Position numbers and translations under genes: made by a program. Shown here one piece after another: positions 14,897-22,943 of a stretch of DNA of 38,867 bases (within the stretch, counting starts at the first letter, position 1; the number at the start of each line of letters is the position of its first letter). The notes below the pieces were generated by a model that searched no databases, was not told where the DNA came from, and saw nothing but the letters and a program-made list of their open reading frames with translations. Where the stretch lies: contig QHUS01000102.1 in assembly GCA_003222035.1 (NCBI GenBank), positions 1-38,867 of the forward strand. Direction: 5' to 3'. Origin of the DNA: Gemmatimonadota bacterium (GTDB taxonomy: Bacteria > Gemmatimonadota > Gemmatimonadetes > Gemmatimonadales > GWC2-71-9).

Positions 14897-17425
14897 TTGA
14901 AACCGACTGGGCCCGCTCGGCCGGTTCTTGTGTGCTACCTTCACCGGCATGCGCACCCACAGAGGAGCGTCCTCAGCGCGTACCTCGTCTCCCTCCTCGT
15001 CGCGGCGGCGTGTCACGACCAAGGGCCCACCACGGGTTCCCTGCGGATAACGGTAACCACGACCGGGGGCGATCTCGATCTGGACGGATATGCCCTCACC
15101 ATCGATGCCGCGGCTCCGCAAAGCATCGCAGTGACCGGAACAGTCATGCTCCCCGACTTGCCCACGGGGGCCCATGTCATCGAGCTGATCGGCCTAGCTG
15201 CCAACTGCACGGTCGCCGCCCAGAACCCCAGGTCGGTGACCGTGCGGGGCGGCAGGACGGTTGACGTCTCGTTCGTGGTCAGCTGCGTCGCCACAGGATT
15301 TCAGATCACGACTCCCACGACGGGAGCGGACGTCGATCCGGACGGCTTTACCGTGGCCGTGGACGATGCGGCGCCGCAAAGTATCGGCGTAAACGGCGTG
15401 GTGACCGTCACCCGTCTGACCGCCGGCAGCCACACGATCGACCTGGGCGGCATTGCGACGAACTGCACCGTCGCCGCGCCGAACCCTCGCACAGTCACGA
15501 TCGCCACCGGCGAGGTCGCGCCGGTCGTCCTCGGGGTGACATGCGTCGCGACAACCGGGAACATCGAGGTCACGACCGCGACGGTGGGAATCGACCTCGA
15601 TGCGGACGGCTACACGGTCCAACTGGACGGCGGACCCGCGCAGGCGCTCGGGATCAACGGGACCGCGAGGTTCGAGGGCCTCGCTGGGGGAGACCACAGT
15701 GTGTCCTTCGCGGGGTCGGCGGGCAACTGCAGCATCGCCGGGGACAATCCTCGCACGTTGCCCGTGTCGATCGGTGGGGTCAAGCGTGACACGGTACGCA
15801 CGACCTTCCAGGTGACGTGCGTCGCGGTGACCGGCAACATCCAGGTCACGACCGCGACGTCGGGAATCGATCTCGATCCGACCGGTTACGGCATTAAGGT
15901 AGATGGTGGATCCCCACGGCCCATCCTCGACAACGGTCTCGCGACCATCGAGGGCCTCAGCGCAGGAGACCACACCGTCACACTCGCGAACGCCGAGGCG
16001 AATTGCGCGGTCGCGGGTGATAACCCCCGCACCATCCATGTCGTCGCGGGTGGGGTCACGCGCGACACCGCGCGCACCACGTTCCAGGTGACGTGCGTCG
16101 CGGTGACGGGCAGCATCCTGGTCACGGCGGCGACCACGGGAATCGACCTCGATCCCAACGGCTACACGGTCCTCGTGGATGGCGGGCAGCTGCGGCCGCT
16201 TCCCCTGAACGGGACCGTCCTCATCGAGGGGCTGGCTGGGGGAGACCACAGCCTCGGATTCTCCGGGGCGGCGACGAACTGCCCTGTCGCCGGGGCTAAC
16301 CCACGCACGGTACACGTCACCACGGGTGGTACCACACGGGACACCGCGCGGACGACGTTCGACGTCACCTGCGTGGCCGTGACCGGAACCGTCCAGGTCA
16401 CGACCACGGTTTCTGGAGTCGATCCCGATCCGAACGGCTTCTCCGCCCTGCTCGACGACGGACAGTCGCGGCCCGTTGTTTATAACGGGAGCGTCCTCTT
16501 CACGGGAGTCAGCGCGGGGGACCACAGCGTCGTCCTGTTCGACCTCGCATCGAATTGCACGGTCAATGGACCAAATCAGCAGACCGTGCACGTGACGACG
16601 GGCGGCACGACGCGAGACACGGCGCGCACGAGTTTTCAGGTCACCTGCGTGGCTGTTGAGAAAATCGCATTCGAGAGAGACCAGAACATCGTGGTCGCTT
16701 ATGCGGACGGCTCCAACGCCGTCCAATTCGCGCTCGGCACCGGGCCGACGTGGTCGCCGGACGGCACGAAGATCGCGTACGCGGCGATCAACTGCGACTA
16801 CTACTACGACTACTACTGCTACCCCGTCGGCATATCCGTGCAGGGACTCGTCCAGCTCACCAGCAATCCCTCCGATCTTCAGCCCGCCTGGTCGCCGGAC
16901 GGCACGAAGATCGCATTCACGAGCTCACGCAGTGGTCGCCCCGGGCTGTGGGTGATCAGCGCCGCCGGCGGCTCCGCCGCTACGCTCATCACCGACAACC
17001 CACGGTCCGTCTCGGAGCCTGCCTGGTCGCCGGACGGCACCCAGTTGGCGTTCACGTGCCTGGTCGACACCGGCAACACCGATATCTGCCGCATCAATGC
17101 GAACGGCACGGGGTTCGTCCGCTTGACGAGCGACCCGGCCTACGATGCCGGGCCCGCCTGGAAACCGGGGTCGTCGACGATCGCGTTCGCCACCACGCGG
17201 TACGGAGGGGGGGGGGCTCCCGAGCTCGCAGTCATGAACGCCGATGGCGGCGGCGTCGCGCGAGTCAGTCCCGGCACCGCCGCCTCGGACCCCGCATGGT
17301 CGCCCGACGGCACGAAGCTCGTGTTTGTGGGCGTCCCGAGCGGGTTGCAGGTGATGAACGCCGACGGCACGGGGATTACCCGGCTCACGAGCAGTGCGGA
17401 CTATGCACCCGCCTGGCGGCCATGA
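14897..17425 (+). CDS. exported protein with six Ig-like tandem repeats and a C-terminal beta-propeller
   Basis: An 842-aa surface protein, probably a lipoprotein (SAYLVSLLVAAAC). Six repeats of about 88-92 residues follow: each runs V-T-T-x(2,3)-G-x-D-x-D-P-x-G-(Y/F), then G-x-H and NC-x-VAxxNPRTV, and ends VTCVA. Two Cys per repeat could form one disulfide. Then a six-bladed PD40 propeller: TWSPDGTKIAY, AWSPDGTKIAFTS, AWSPDGTQLAFT, AWKPGSSTIAFAT, AWSPDGTKLVFV and APAWRP. A Tyr-rich insert (CDYYYDYYCYP) interrupts blade 1. I chose the TTG at 14897 for its GGAGG four bases upstream; an ATG at 14882 lacks a site. The stop overlaps the next gene's ATG. A G10 run lies in the propeller. Confidence 0.82.
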   Translation: MKPTGPARPVLVCYLHRHAHPQRSVLSAYLVSLLVAAACHDQGPTTGSLRITVTTTGGDLDLDGYALTIDAAAPQSIAVTGTVMLPDLPTGAHVIELIGLAANCTVAAQNPRSVTVRGGRTVDVSFVVSCVATGFQITTPTTGADVDPDGFTVAVDDAAPQSIGVNGVVTVTRLTAGSHTIDLGGIATNCTVAAPNPRTVTIATGEVAPVVLGVTCVATTGNIEVTTATVGIDLDADGYTVQLDGGPAQALGINGTARFEGLAGGDHSVSFAGSAGNCSIAGDNPRTLPVSIGGVKRDTVRTTFQVTCVAVTGNIQVTTATSGIDLDPTGYGIKVDGGSPRPILDNGLATIEGLSAGDHTVTLANAEANCAVAGDNPRTIHVVAGGVTRDTARTTFQVTCVAVTGSILVTAATTGIDLDPNGYTVLVDGGQLRPLPLNGTVLIEGLAGGDHSLGFSGAATNCPVAGANPRTVHVTTGGTTRDTARTTFDVTCVAVTGTVQVTTTVSGVDPDPNGFSALLDDGQSRPVVYNGSVLFTGVSAGDHSVVLFDLASNCTVNGPNQQTVHVTTGGTTRDTARTSFQVTCVAVEKIAFERDQNIVVAYADGSNAVQFALGTGPTWSPDGTKIAYAAINCDYYYDYYCYPVGISVQGLVQLTSNPSDLQPAWSPDGTKIAFTSSRSGRPGLWVISAAGGSAATLITDNPRSVSEPAWSPDGTQLAFTCLVDTGNTDICRINANGTGFVRLTSDPAYDAGPAWKPGSSTIAFATTRYGGGGAPELAVMNADGGGVARVSPGTAASDPAWSPDGTKLVFVGVPSGLQVMNADGTGITRLTSSADYAPAWRP
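15035..16657 (+). repeat. six intragenic tandem repeats, last units exactly 276 bp apart
   Basis: Units begin at about 15035, 15300, 15560, 15836, 16112 and 16388. The last four starts are exactly 276 bp (92 codons) apart and are similar at DNA level (for example the boundary TGCGTCGCGGTGAC recurs), while the first two are more diverged. Unit number could change by recombination without loss of frame. Confidence 0.85.
17207..17216 (+). repeat. G10 homopolymer inside the propeller of the repeat protein
   Basis: Ten consecutive G encode GGGG-A in blade 4 of the upstream protein. A one-base slip would change the C-terminus and abolish the ATGA overlap with the next gene. Confidence 0.8.
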
Positions 17426-18819
17426 CCATGCGTCGCGCGACGACGATTGCAGTCGCCGCGCTGCTCGCCGCATGCGGACAGCCCGACGCGGTCACGAGCT
17501 CCACTACGCCAGAGATCCTGGGGAGCACGGTAGTCGGCAACCCGGACAACGTGCTCGCCGCCCTGGTGACGGCTGACGTCCGTCATGGAGACAGCGTCGC
17601 CGTACGCTACGCCCCCCCCCCCCGCCCTACCCTCGACAGCGTGACCCCCGCCGTGACGCCCGAGGGCGATGCCGTCACGGTCCCTGTGCTGGGCCTCCTC
17701 CCGGAAACACGGTACGCGCTGGTGGTGGTGGCGTACAGCGGGAGCAGCGTCATCGCGGGCGACACCCTCCGCTTCGTCACCGGCGCGCTTCCAACCGACC
17801 TGGCGCCTTACGTCGCGAGCGGATCAGACCCCTCACCCGGGTACGTGGCGTTCGCCGCCGGCCCCTACGGCCTCGTGATCGACAACACGGGCCGCGTGGT
17901 GTGGTACCACCGCTTCCCCAACGGCCCCGGTCTCAACTTCCAGGCCGGCCCGACCGGCCGCTACTTCGCCCGCCCGACGACCCCGGATCCGACGGACCGC
18001 GATCCCTGGGTCGAGATCGATCCGCTGGGCAACGTGACTCGAACATTCGGCTGCGCTGGTGACCTCGAACCACGATTTCACGACCTGATCGCCGAGCCCG
18101 ACGGCGCTTATTGGATCATGTGCGACGAAGTCCACACCATGGATCTGTCGGGGATGGGGGGCGTGGCGAACGCGCAGGTGATGGGGACGGTGGTCCAGCA
18201 TGTGAGCGCCACCGGCGAACTGTTATTTCAGTGGAGTCCGTTCGATCACTTCGACATCACCGATCTCGATTCGACGAGCCGGGTCGGCGTGAACGTCAAC
18301 TGGACCCATGGCAACTCCCTTAACCTCGACGGCGACGGGAATCTCGTGGTCTCGTTCCGGAGCCTGAGCGAGATCACCAAGATTGATACGAAGACCGGCG
18401 CCGTGCTGTGGCGGATGGGCGGCCTCAGAAACCAGTTCCTCTTCCAGGACACGCCGAGCCCGGCGTTCACCTTCCAGCACGGTGTGCGGCTGACGGGAGC
18501 GGGGCGGATGGTGCTGCTCGACAATATGGGCGATCCCGCTGGCTCGTGGGCCGAGCGCTACGTCTACGACGAGACGTCTCACACGGCTCGGATGGTGGCC
18601 TCGTACGGCTCTGCACCTCCGGTGCGGGCATCGCTCGGCGGCAGCACACAGGACCTGCCGGGCGGCCACACGCTGGTCTCGTACGGGCCGGCGGGGCGCG
18701 TCGAGGAATACGACGCCTTGGGGCGGGTCGTGTGGCGGATCGATGGCAATCCGGGCTACGTGTTCCGCGCGCAGCGGATTCGTTCACTGTATCAGCCGGG
18801 GGTCGGGTCACCGCGATAG
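17422..18819 (+). CDS. arylsulfotransferase (ASST)-like lipoprotein
   Basis: A 465-aa protein with a short signal peptide and lipobox LLAAC. An Ig/fibronectin-like N-terminal domain (to about residue 130) is followed by a beta-propeller of the bacterial arylsulfotransferase type. Visible family blocks: GLVIDNTGRVVWYHR, FHDLIAEPDGAYWIMCDEVH, VNWTHGNSLNLDGDGNLVVSFRSLSEI, FTFQHGVRLTGAGRMVLLDN and LPGGHTLVSYG. ASST enzymes transfer sulfate between phenolic compounds through a catalytic His; several propeller His are present, but which is catalytic cannot be settled by eye. The ATG at 17422 overlaps the previous stop as ATGA; a second ATG is at 17428. A C12 run at codons 64-67 could switch it off by slippage. 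Confidence 0.8.
   Translation: MTMRRATTIAVAALLAACGQPDAVTSSTTPEILGSTVVGNPDNVLAALVTADVRHGDSVAVRYAPPPRPTLDSVTPAVTPEGDAVTVPVLGLLPETRYALVVVAYSGSSVIAGDTLRFVTGALPTDLAPYVASGSDPSPGYVAFAAGPYGLVIDNTGRVVWYHRFPNGPGLNFQAGPTGRYFARPTTPDPTDRDPWVEIDPLGNVTRTFGCAGDLEPRFHDLIAEPDGAYWIMCDEVHTMDLSGMGGVANAQVMGTVVQHVSATGELLFQWSPFDHFDITDLDSTSRVGVNVNWTHGNSLNLDGDGNLVVSFRSLSEITKIDTKTGAVLWRMGGLRNQFLFQDTPSPAFTFQHGVRLTGAGRMVLLDNMGDPAGSWAERYVYDETSHTARMVASYGSAPPVRASLGGSTQDLPGGHTLVSYGPAGRVEEYDALGRVVWRIDGNPGYVFRAQRIRSLYQPGVGSPR
17612..17623 (+). repeat. C12 homopolymer near the 5' end of the ASST-like gene
   Basis: Twelve consecutive C encode A-PPP-R at about residues 64-67. This is the longest homopolymer in the window and lies early enough that any +/-1 slip removes the whole catalytic propeller. 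Confidence 0.85.
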
Positions 18820-18841
18820 AAATCGAGGGGGGAGCACGAGA

Positions 18842-18871
18842 GCGGCGCCGCCCGTTCACGGGCGACGCCGC
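18842..18871. terminator. bidirectional hairpin between convergent genes
   Basis: A 13-bp stem with one mismatch (18842-18854 with 18859-18871; core GCGGCG/CGCCGC and CGCCCG/CGGGCG) and a TTCA loop lies between the ASST-like stop and the convergent TIGR03118 stop. It is placed to end both transcripts; no U-tract is present. Confidence 0.6.
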
Positions 18872-18884
18872 GCCGCGAGTTCAC

Positions 18885-20039
18885 TCAACGCTTCCCAGCC
18901 CCCGGGACGACCTCGATCTTCCCGAACAGACCATGCGCCTCGTGGAACGGCCCTGCCGTGAAGAACAGCGTCCCCGACGGCCCGGCGGCCGCGTCGTTCC
19001 CGAACGCGATTGCCCAGAGACCATCGATCGCGAGCGCCCGACCGTCGGCACTGCGGAGCTGGCCGCCCTGCCGGAGCCGGTCCTTCCCGCGGTCGCCTCC
19101 GAGGTCGAACGCGTTGATCGTTCCGTCACCGAAATTTCCGATCAGCAGGTCCCCGCCGAACTTTCCGAAATCGTCGGGGGCGATCGCCAGTCCCCACGGT
19201 GAGTCGAGCCGACCCCGCGATGCCACGCGGCGCAGCAGATGGCCCTCAAGGTCGAAGGCGTCGACGAACCCATGCCCGGGGCCGGCGACATCGTCGTGCC
19301 GGTCGGCATCCTGCAGCGCATACGTCACGTAGATGACGCCGCCGAGATTCCGAATCCCGAACGGCGCATATCCCGTCGGAAGGTCCCGGTCCTCGAACCC
19401 TGCATGGACTTGATGGAACATGGCGTCGAACACATCCACCGTGCCGGTGTTGAAGTTCGTCGCGAAGAGACGGTCTCCGGCCGATGTTTGGGCGATTGCA
19501 ATGCCTTTGTAGACCGCGCCGATGTTGGACCTGTCGACGCCGACAATCGCGTCCGTGGCGGCCACGGCCGGGTTCCAGCCGGAGATCGTTCCGTCTTCGC
19601 TCGCGAAAATGAAACGGGCTGGGCCCGAGGCCGAGCCTTTGGTGACGGCGAAGCTCGTCGTCCCGTTGAACACGACGCCGGTCGGTGCGCCCGGCACGGT
19701 GACAGTCAGGCCGAGCTTGGCGCCCGTGTTGCCGTTGTAGAGCGTTGCGACCGCGGTCCCGTTATCCGACACCCACCACGGCGAGGTCCCGCTCGAAACG
19801 AGGCCCCAGGCGTTCACCAGGTCCGGATCGACCAGGTCCGCCTGCACCGCTCCGTCAGACACGAGGTTGTGTTGTCTGTAGAACGTTGACGGCTGAGCGT
19901 GCTTGGACGCTTCCAGGGAATTGAGTCGATCCGCCGGCGTCGGGCCCGTCGGACCGCTTGTTGGTTCGCCGCCGCAGCCCACCAATGTAAGGAGTGCCGA
20001 TATCGCGACGAACGAGATGGTGCGGTTGAGCGTCAGCAT
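18885..20039 (-). CDS. TIGR03118-family beta-propeller lipoprotein
   Basis: A 384-aa lipoprotein (lipobox LTLVGC after a short hydrophobic signal) of the TIGR03118 family, whose function is unknown. Seen: YRQHNLVSDGAVQADLVDPDLVNAWGLVSSGTSPWWVSDNGT at residues about 54-95, the family opening, followed by propeller-like strands with GISGWNP-type turns, GAVYKGIAIA, YAPFGIRNLGGVIYVTYALQD, LDSPWGLAIAPDDFGKFGGDLLIGNFGDGTINAFD, and LWAIAFGND near the end. The ATG at 20039 has GAGGAGCC seven bases upstream. It converges on the ASST-like gene and has 113 bp of non-coding DNA before the MFS gene, so is probably transcribed alone. Confidence 0.87.
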   Translation of the reverse strand: MLTLNRTISFVAISALLTLVGCGGEPTSGPTGPTPADRLNSLEASKHAQPSTFYRQHNLVSDGAVQADLVDPDLVNAWGLVSSGTSPWWVSDNGTAVATLYNGNTGAKLGLTVTVPGAPTGVVFNGTTSFAVTKGSASGPARFIFASEDGTISGWNPAVAATDAIVGVDRSNIGAVYKGIAIAQTSAGDRLFATNFNTGTVDVFDAMFHQVHAGFEDRDLPTGYAPFGIRNLGGVIYVTYALQDADRHDDVAGPGHGFVDAFDLEGHLLRRVASRGRLDSPWGLAIAPDDFGKFGGDLLIGNFGDGTINAFDLGGDRGKDRLRQGGQLRSADGRALAIDGLWAIAFGNDAAAGPSGTLFFTAGPFHEAHGLFGKIEVVPGAGKR

Positions 20040-20152
20040 GGGAAAGGCTCCTCAGTCGGAGGGGACCCTTTATCATGCGCATCGGGCGCCGGCGTGGCGA
20101 GCGGGTTAGCAGCCACCTGCTTGGGTGCAGATTGGAACCGAGAGCCGCGAGT

Positions 20153-21349
20153 TCACTCGCCCACCTCGAGCGACGCACCACGTCTCGAGGACATCACCAG
20201 CGACCAGACCACCACGAGCCCCAGCCCCCCGACCGCGCTCGCCAGGAACGCCGGTCTTGCGCCGTATCTCTGGAACATCGCTCCCAGCGCGACGCCGCCA
20301 ATGAGCGCCGCGAACCCGGTGATCCCGTGATACAGCCCGAATCCACTCCCCTGGTGCGTCCCCGCGAGTCGCGCCACCAACGCCCGCTCCGGGCTCTCGG
20401 TCAGCCCGTTCACGAGCCCAAGGGCGAGGAACAGTCCCCACGCCGCGGCCGCCGTGCCGGCACGCGCCATCCCGAAAGCGAGCAGGGCATACACCAGCCA
20501 TCCTGCCCACATGACCCGTGCCGGTCCCAGTCGATCGGTCGCCGCGCCGCCGAGGAAGCTCGACGACGACCGCACCACGTGCACCGTCGCCCACAGGAGT
20601 GGCACGACCGCCACCGGAACGCCTAGCTCCTGGGAGCGCAGGATGATCAGCGTGTCGGGCATGCGGAGGAGATAGAAAAGAGAAATCGCGAAGAGAGCGG
20701 GCGGTGGAGAGCGGTGGAAGGCGGTGAAATCCTTCGCCTCGCCCGCCATCCACCGCCCTTCACCGCCCTTCACCGCCCAAACGGCCAGCACGAGCACCAC
20801 CATCCCCGGCACAATGCTCACCCCGATCACCACGCGCACATTCGCGCTTCCGGACGCGAGCAGCCACCAGGCGAGGATCGGCCCCAGAACCGCGCCCGCA
20901 TGATCCATCCCCCGTTGCAGGCCGAAGGCACGCCCTCGGAGCGCCACGGGCGTGACGTCGGCGATGAGCGCGTCGCGCGGCGGCGTACGCAGCCCCTTCC
21001 CCAGCCGATCCACGACGCGGAGCCCGATCACTTGCCACGCCGCTCCCGTGACGGCGATGACCGGCCGCACCACCACCGCAATGAAGTAGCCGAGCACGAT
21101 GAGCGGGCCACGCAGCGGCACGCGATCGGCGAGTCGCCCGGCCCCGAGCTTCACGAGCGCCGCCGCGAATTCGGCCGCTCCGTCGAGCGCGCCCAATGCC
21201 TGGGGCCCAGCGCCCAGCACGCCCGTGACGAACGCGGGGAGCAACGGGTAGATCATCTCGCTCGCGAAGTCGTTCAGCAGCGAGACCCAGCCGAACAGCT
21301 TGACCTGGCGGGGCAGCACCCCGGAGCGCACGCCGCCGCTAGGCGGCAT
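20153..21349 (-). CDS. MFS transporter
   Basis: A 398-aa inner-membrane major-facilitator permease with about 12 hydrophobic helices. The first cytoplasmic loop carries GAGRLADRVPLRGP, matching the MFS signature, and LRVVDRLGKGLRTPPRDALIADV resembles drug/sugar-phosphate-type MFS members; the substrate is unknown. The ATG at 21349 overlaps the DUF885 stop by 11 bp, so it is the last gene of a three-gene operon. The central cytoplasmic loop (KGGEGRWMAGEAKDFTAFHR) is encoded by a repeat-rich inverted repeat, apparently an in-frame insertion tolerated between the two six-helix halves. Confidence 0.85.
   Translation of the reverse strand: MPPSGGVRSGVLPRQVKLFGWVSLLNDFASEMIYPLLPAFVTGVLGAGPQALGALDGAAEFAAALVKLGAGRLADRVPLRGPLIVLGYFIAVVVRPVIAVTGAAWQVIGLRVVDRLGKGLRTPPRDALIADVTPVALRGRAFGLQRGMDHAGAVLGPILAWWLLASGSANVRVVIGVSIVPGMVVLVLAVWAVKGGEGRWMAGEAKDFTAFHRSPPPALFAISLFYLLRMPDTLIILRSQELGVPVAVVPLLWATVHVVRSSSSFLGGAATDRLGPARVMWAGWLVYALLAFGMARAGTAAAAWGLFLALGLVNGLTESPERALVARLAGTHQGSGFGLYHGITGFAALIGGVALGAMFQRYGARPAFLASAVGGLGLVVVWSLVMSSRRGASLEVGE
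20699..20778. repeat. GGCGGTG-rich inverted repeat inside the MFS gene
   Basis: The left arm has GCGGTGGAGA/GCGGTGGAAG/GCGGTGAAAT units (20701-20730). The right arm has CACCGCCCTT units in tandem (20751-20778). The arms are complementary across about 20 bp of spacer and lie in the loop between MFS helices 6 and 7. Confidence 0.6.
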
Positions 21350-22943
21350 TCAAGCCGAGGCCCCAGCGGATCAGCGTGACGGGCAGACCACCGTAGCGCA
21401 GCAGGGCGTCGTGGAACGCGCGCAGCCTGAAGCGGTCACCCCGCGCGGCCTGGAAGTCCTTTCGCAGCTCGAGGATCTCGCGACGTCCCACGGCATAGCA
21501 CAGCGGATACGCGGCCTCGGCGCAGTACCGCCGGACCTCCGCCTCGGCGTTCGCGTGGTCCACCCGCAAATGCGTCACCATGTACTCGACCGCCTGCTGG
21601 AACGTCATCCCCCGCGTATGCAGGCCGACATCGAGCAGAACGCGCACCGCGCGCCACAGCAGGTGCACGCGCTGGAAAAACCGTTCCTCTTCCGAGCGGT
21701 AAAACCCCTCTTCGCCCATCATGTCTTCGCAATAGAGCGCCCAGCCCTCGACGGTGAGCGGCGTCCACACGTTCTTGCGGGTATCCGAGGGGTGCTGCTG
21801 CGCGTGCACCAGCTGGAGATGGTGGCCGGGGAAACCCTCGTGTAGCGCCGTCACGCCGATCTCGTAGCGACAGTGATCGCGCAGGATGCGCTCTTGCGCG
21901 CGGTCGGGCAGTGCCGGATCAGGTAGCGTGACGTAGAACCACCCGGTGCGGTCGGACGAGTAAGCGCCCGGACTGTCGTAGGCCGCGAACGGGATGACCG
22001 GACGCATGAACGCCGGCGTCGGCACGACGTCGAGCGGTGCGTCGGGGATCGGGGCCAAGCCGCGCGCGGCGACGAAGTCGCGTGCCCGCGCCATCTCCGC
22101 CGCATACGCGCCCACCAGCTCGGCCGCCGGCGGGTGGTCCGCGCGCAACCGGTCCGCGACATCCTGCCATGTCTTCCCGCGGTCGAGGCGCGCCGCGCGG
22201 GCGGTCAGATCCGCCTCCAGCTCCTCCTTCAAGTGCAACCCGTAGCGCCATAGCTCGGGGGCCGTGTCGCGCAACGCGTGCTCATAATGGAGGTGAAAGT
22301 TGAAGTCCTCTTCACCCAGCGCGAACCCGTCCGACGCGCCGTCGAGCCATCGCTCCAGGTCGTGCGTGAACGTCGCCAGCGCCGCACCGGCGGCGTCGGC
22401 CGCCACGGTGATTCGCTCGGACTGATGCGTGGCGCCGACCTCCCGGATCAGCGCCGCGCCCCCCTGGTTGATGCGCAGCGCGGTCTCCACGAACACGCGG
22501 ATCGGTTCCACCAGGGCGGAGCGCGCGTCGTCCAGGAACCGCGGCAGGTCCTCCAGTCGGCCCGCGAGCGCGGCGGCTTTCTCCTCCGCCGTCCGGTCGC
22601 GGCGGCCCAGCAGGAAGTGCAGCCCGCCGAGCAGGTGCGCCAGCCAGAACGCCGGATTCTTTGCCTGGGGGCGCTCGCGCTCGAAGCGGCGCAGCACCAC
22701 GCGGATTTCGTTCAGGAGCGCCGTCCGATCGATCTCGTCCTCGAGCTGGTCGGTGGTCGTCTCCTCGAGGGCCGTGGCCATGGACTTGAGCGCCACGAGG
22801 TGGGGAGCGAGGGCGATCGGGCTGAAGCGCCCGTAACGGTCGTCGTAGGTCTTCACCCCCGCCTGCGTCGCCGCCACGGGGTCCAGATGCCATCGCAGAT
22901 CGAAGTAGGAGCGCTCGATCTCCCGGAACGGCGCTACCGCCAT
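21339..22943 (-). CDS. DUF885-family metallopeptidase-like protein
   Basis: A 534-aa protein of the DUF885 family, considered zinc-dependent carboxypeptidase-like enzymes. The zinc-site segment ALHEGFPGHHLQ is present, followed about 30 residues later by TVEGWALYCEDMM, whose Glu is the likely third ligand, and a conserved RVLLDVGLHTRGM helix. No signal peptide is visible, so it is probably cytoplasmic, unlike some exported members. The ATG at 22943 overlaps the upstream LeuA-like gene by 10 bp and the stop overlaps the MFS start; an upstream in-frame extension to 23027 is non-homologous. Its substrate in this operon is unknown. Confidence 0.86.
   Translation of the reverse strand: MAVAPFREIERSYFDLRWHLDPVAATQAGVKTYDDRYGRFSPIALAPHLVALKSMATALEETTTDQLEDEIDRTALLNEIRVVLRRFERERPQAKNPAFWLAHLLGGLHFLLGRRDRTAEEKAAALAGRLEDLPRFLDDARSALVEPIRVFVETALRINQGGAALIREVGATHQSERITVAADAAGAALATFTHDLERWLDGASDGFALGEEDFNFHLHYEHALRDTAPELWRYGLHLKEELEADLTARAARLDRGKTWQDVADRLRADHPPAAELVGAYAAEMARARDFVAARGLAPIPDAPLDVVPTPAFMRPVIPFAAYDSPGAYSSDRTGWFYVTLPDPALPDRAQERILRDHCRYEIGVTALHEGFPGHHLQLVHAQQHPSDTRKNVWTPLTVEGWALYCEDMMGEEGFYRSEEERFFQRVHLLWRAVRVLLDVGLHTRGMTFQQAVEYMVTHLRVDHANAEAEVRRYCAEAAYPLCYAVGRREILELRKDFQAARGDRFRLRAFHDALLRYGGLPVTLIRWGLGLNAA

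Noticed and set aside
15035-16657. Regular repeats that could be taken for a CRISPR array
   Set aside because: Units are about 276 bp, continuous coding and without spacers; they are protein repeats.
17004-17020. GTCCGTCTCGGAGCCT resembling the sigma-type promoter block
   Set aside because: It is inside a propeller blade (codons for SVSEPAW) and has no GCAACTC at the right distance.
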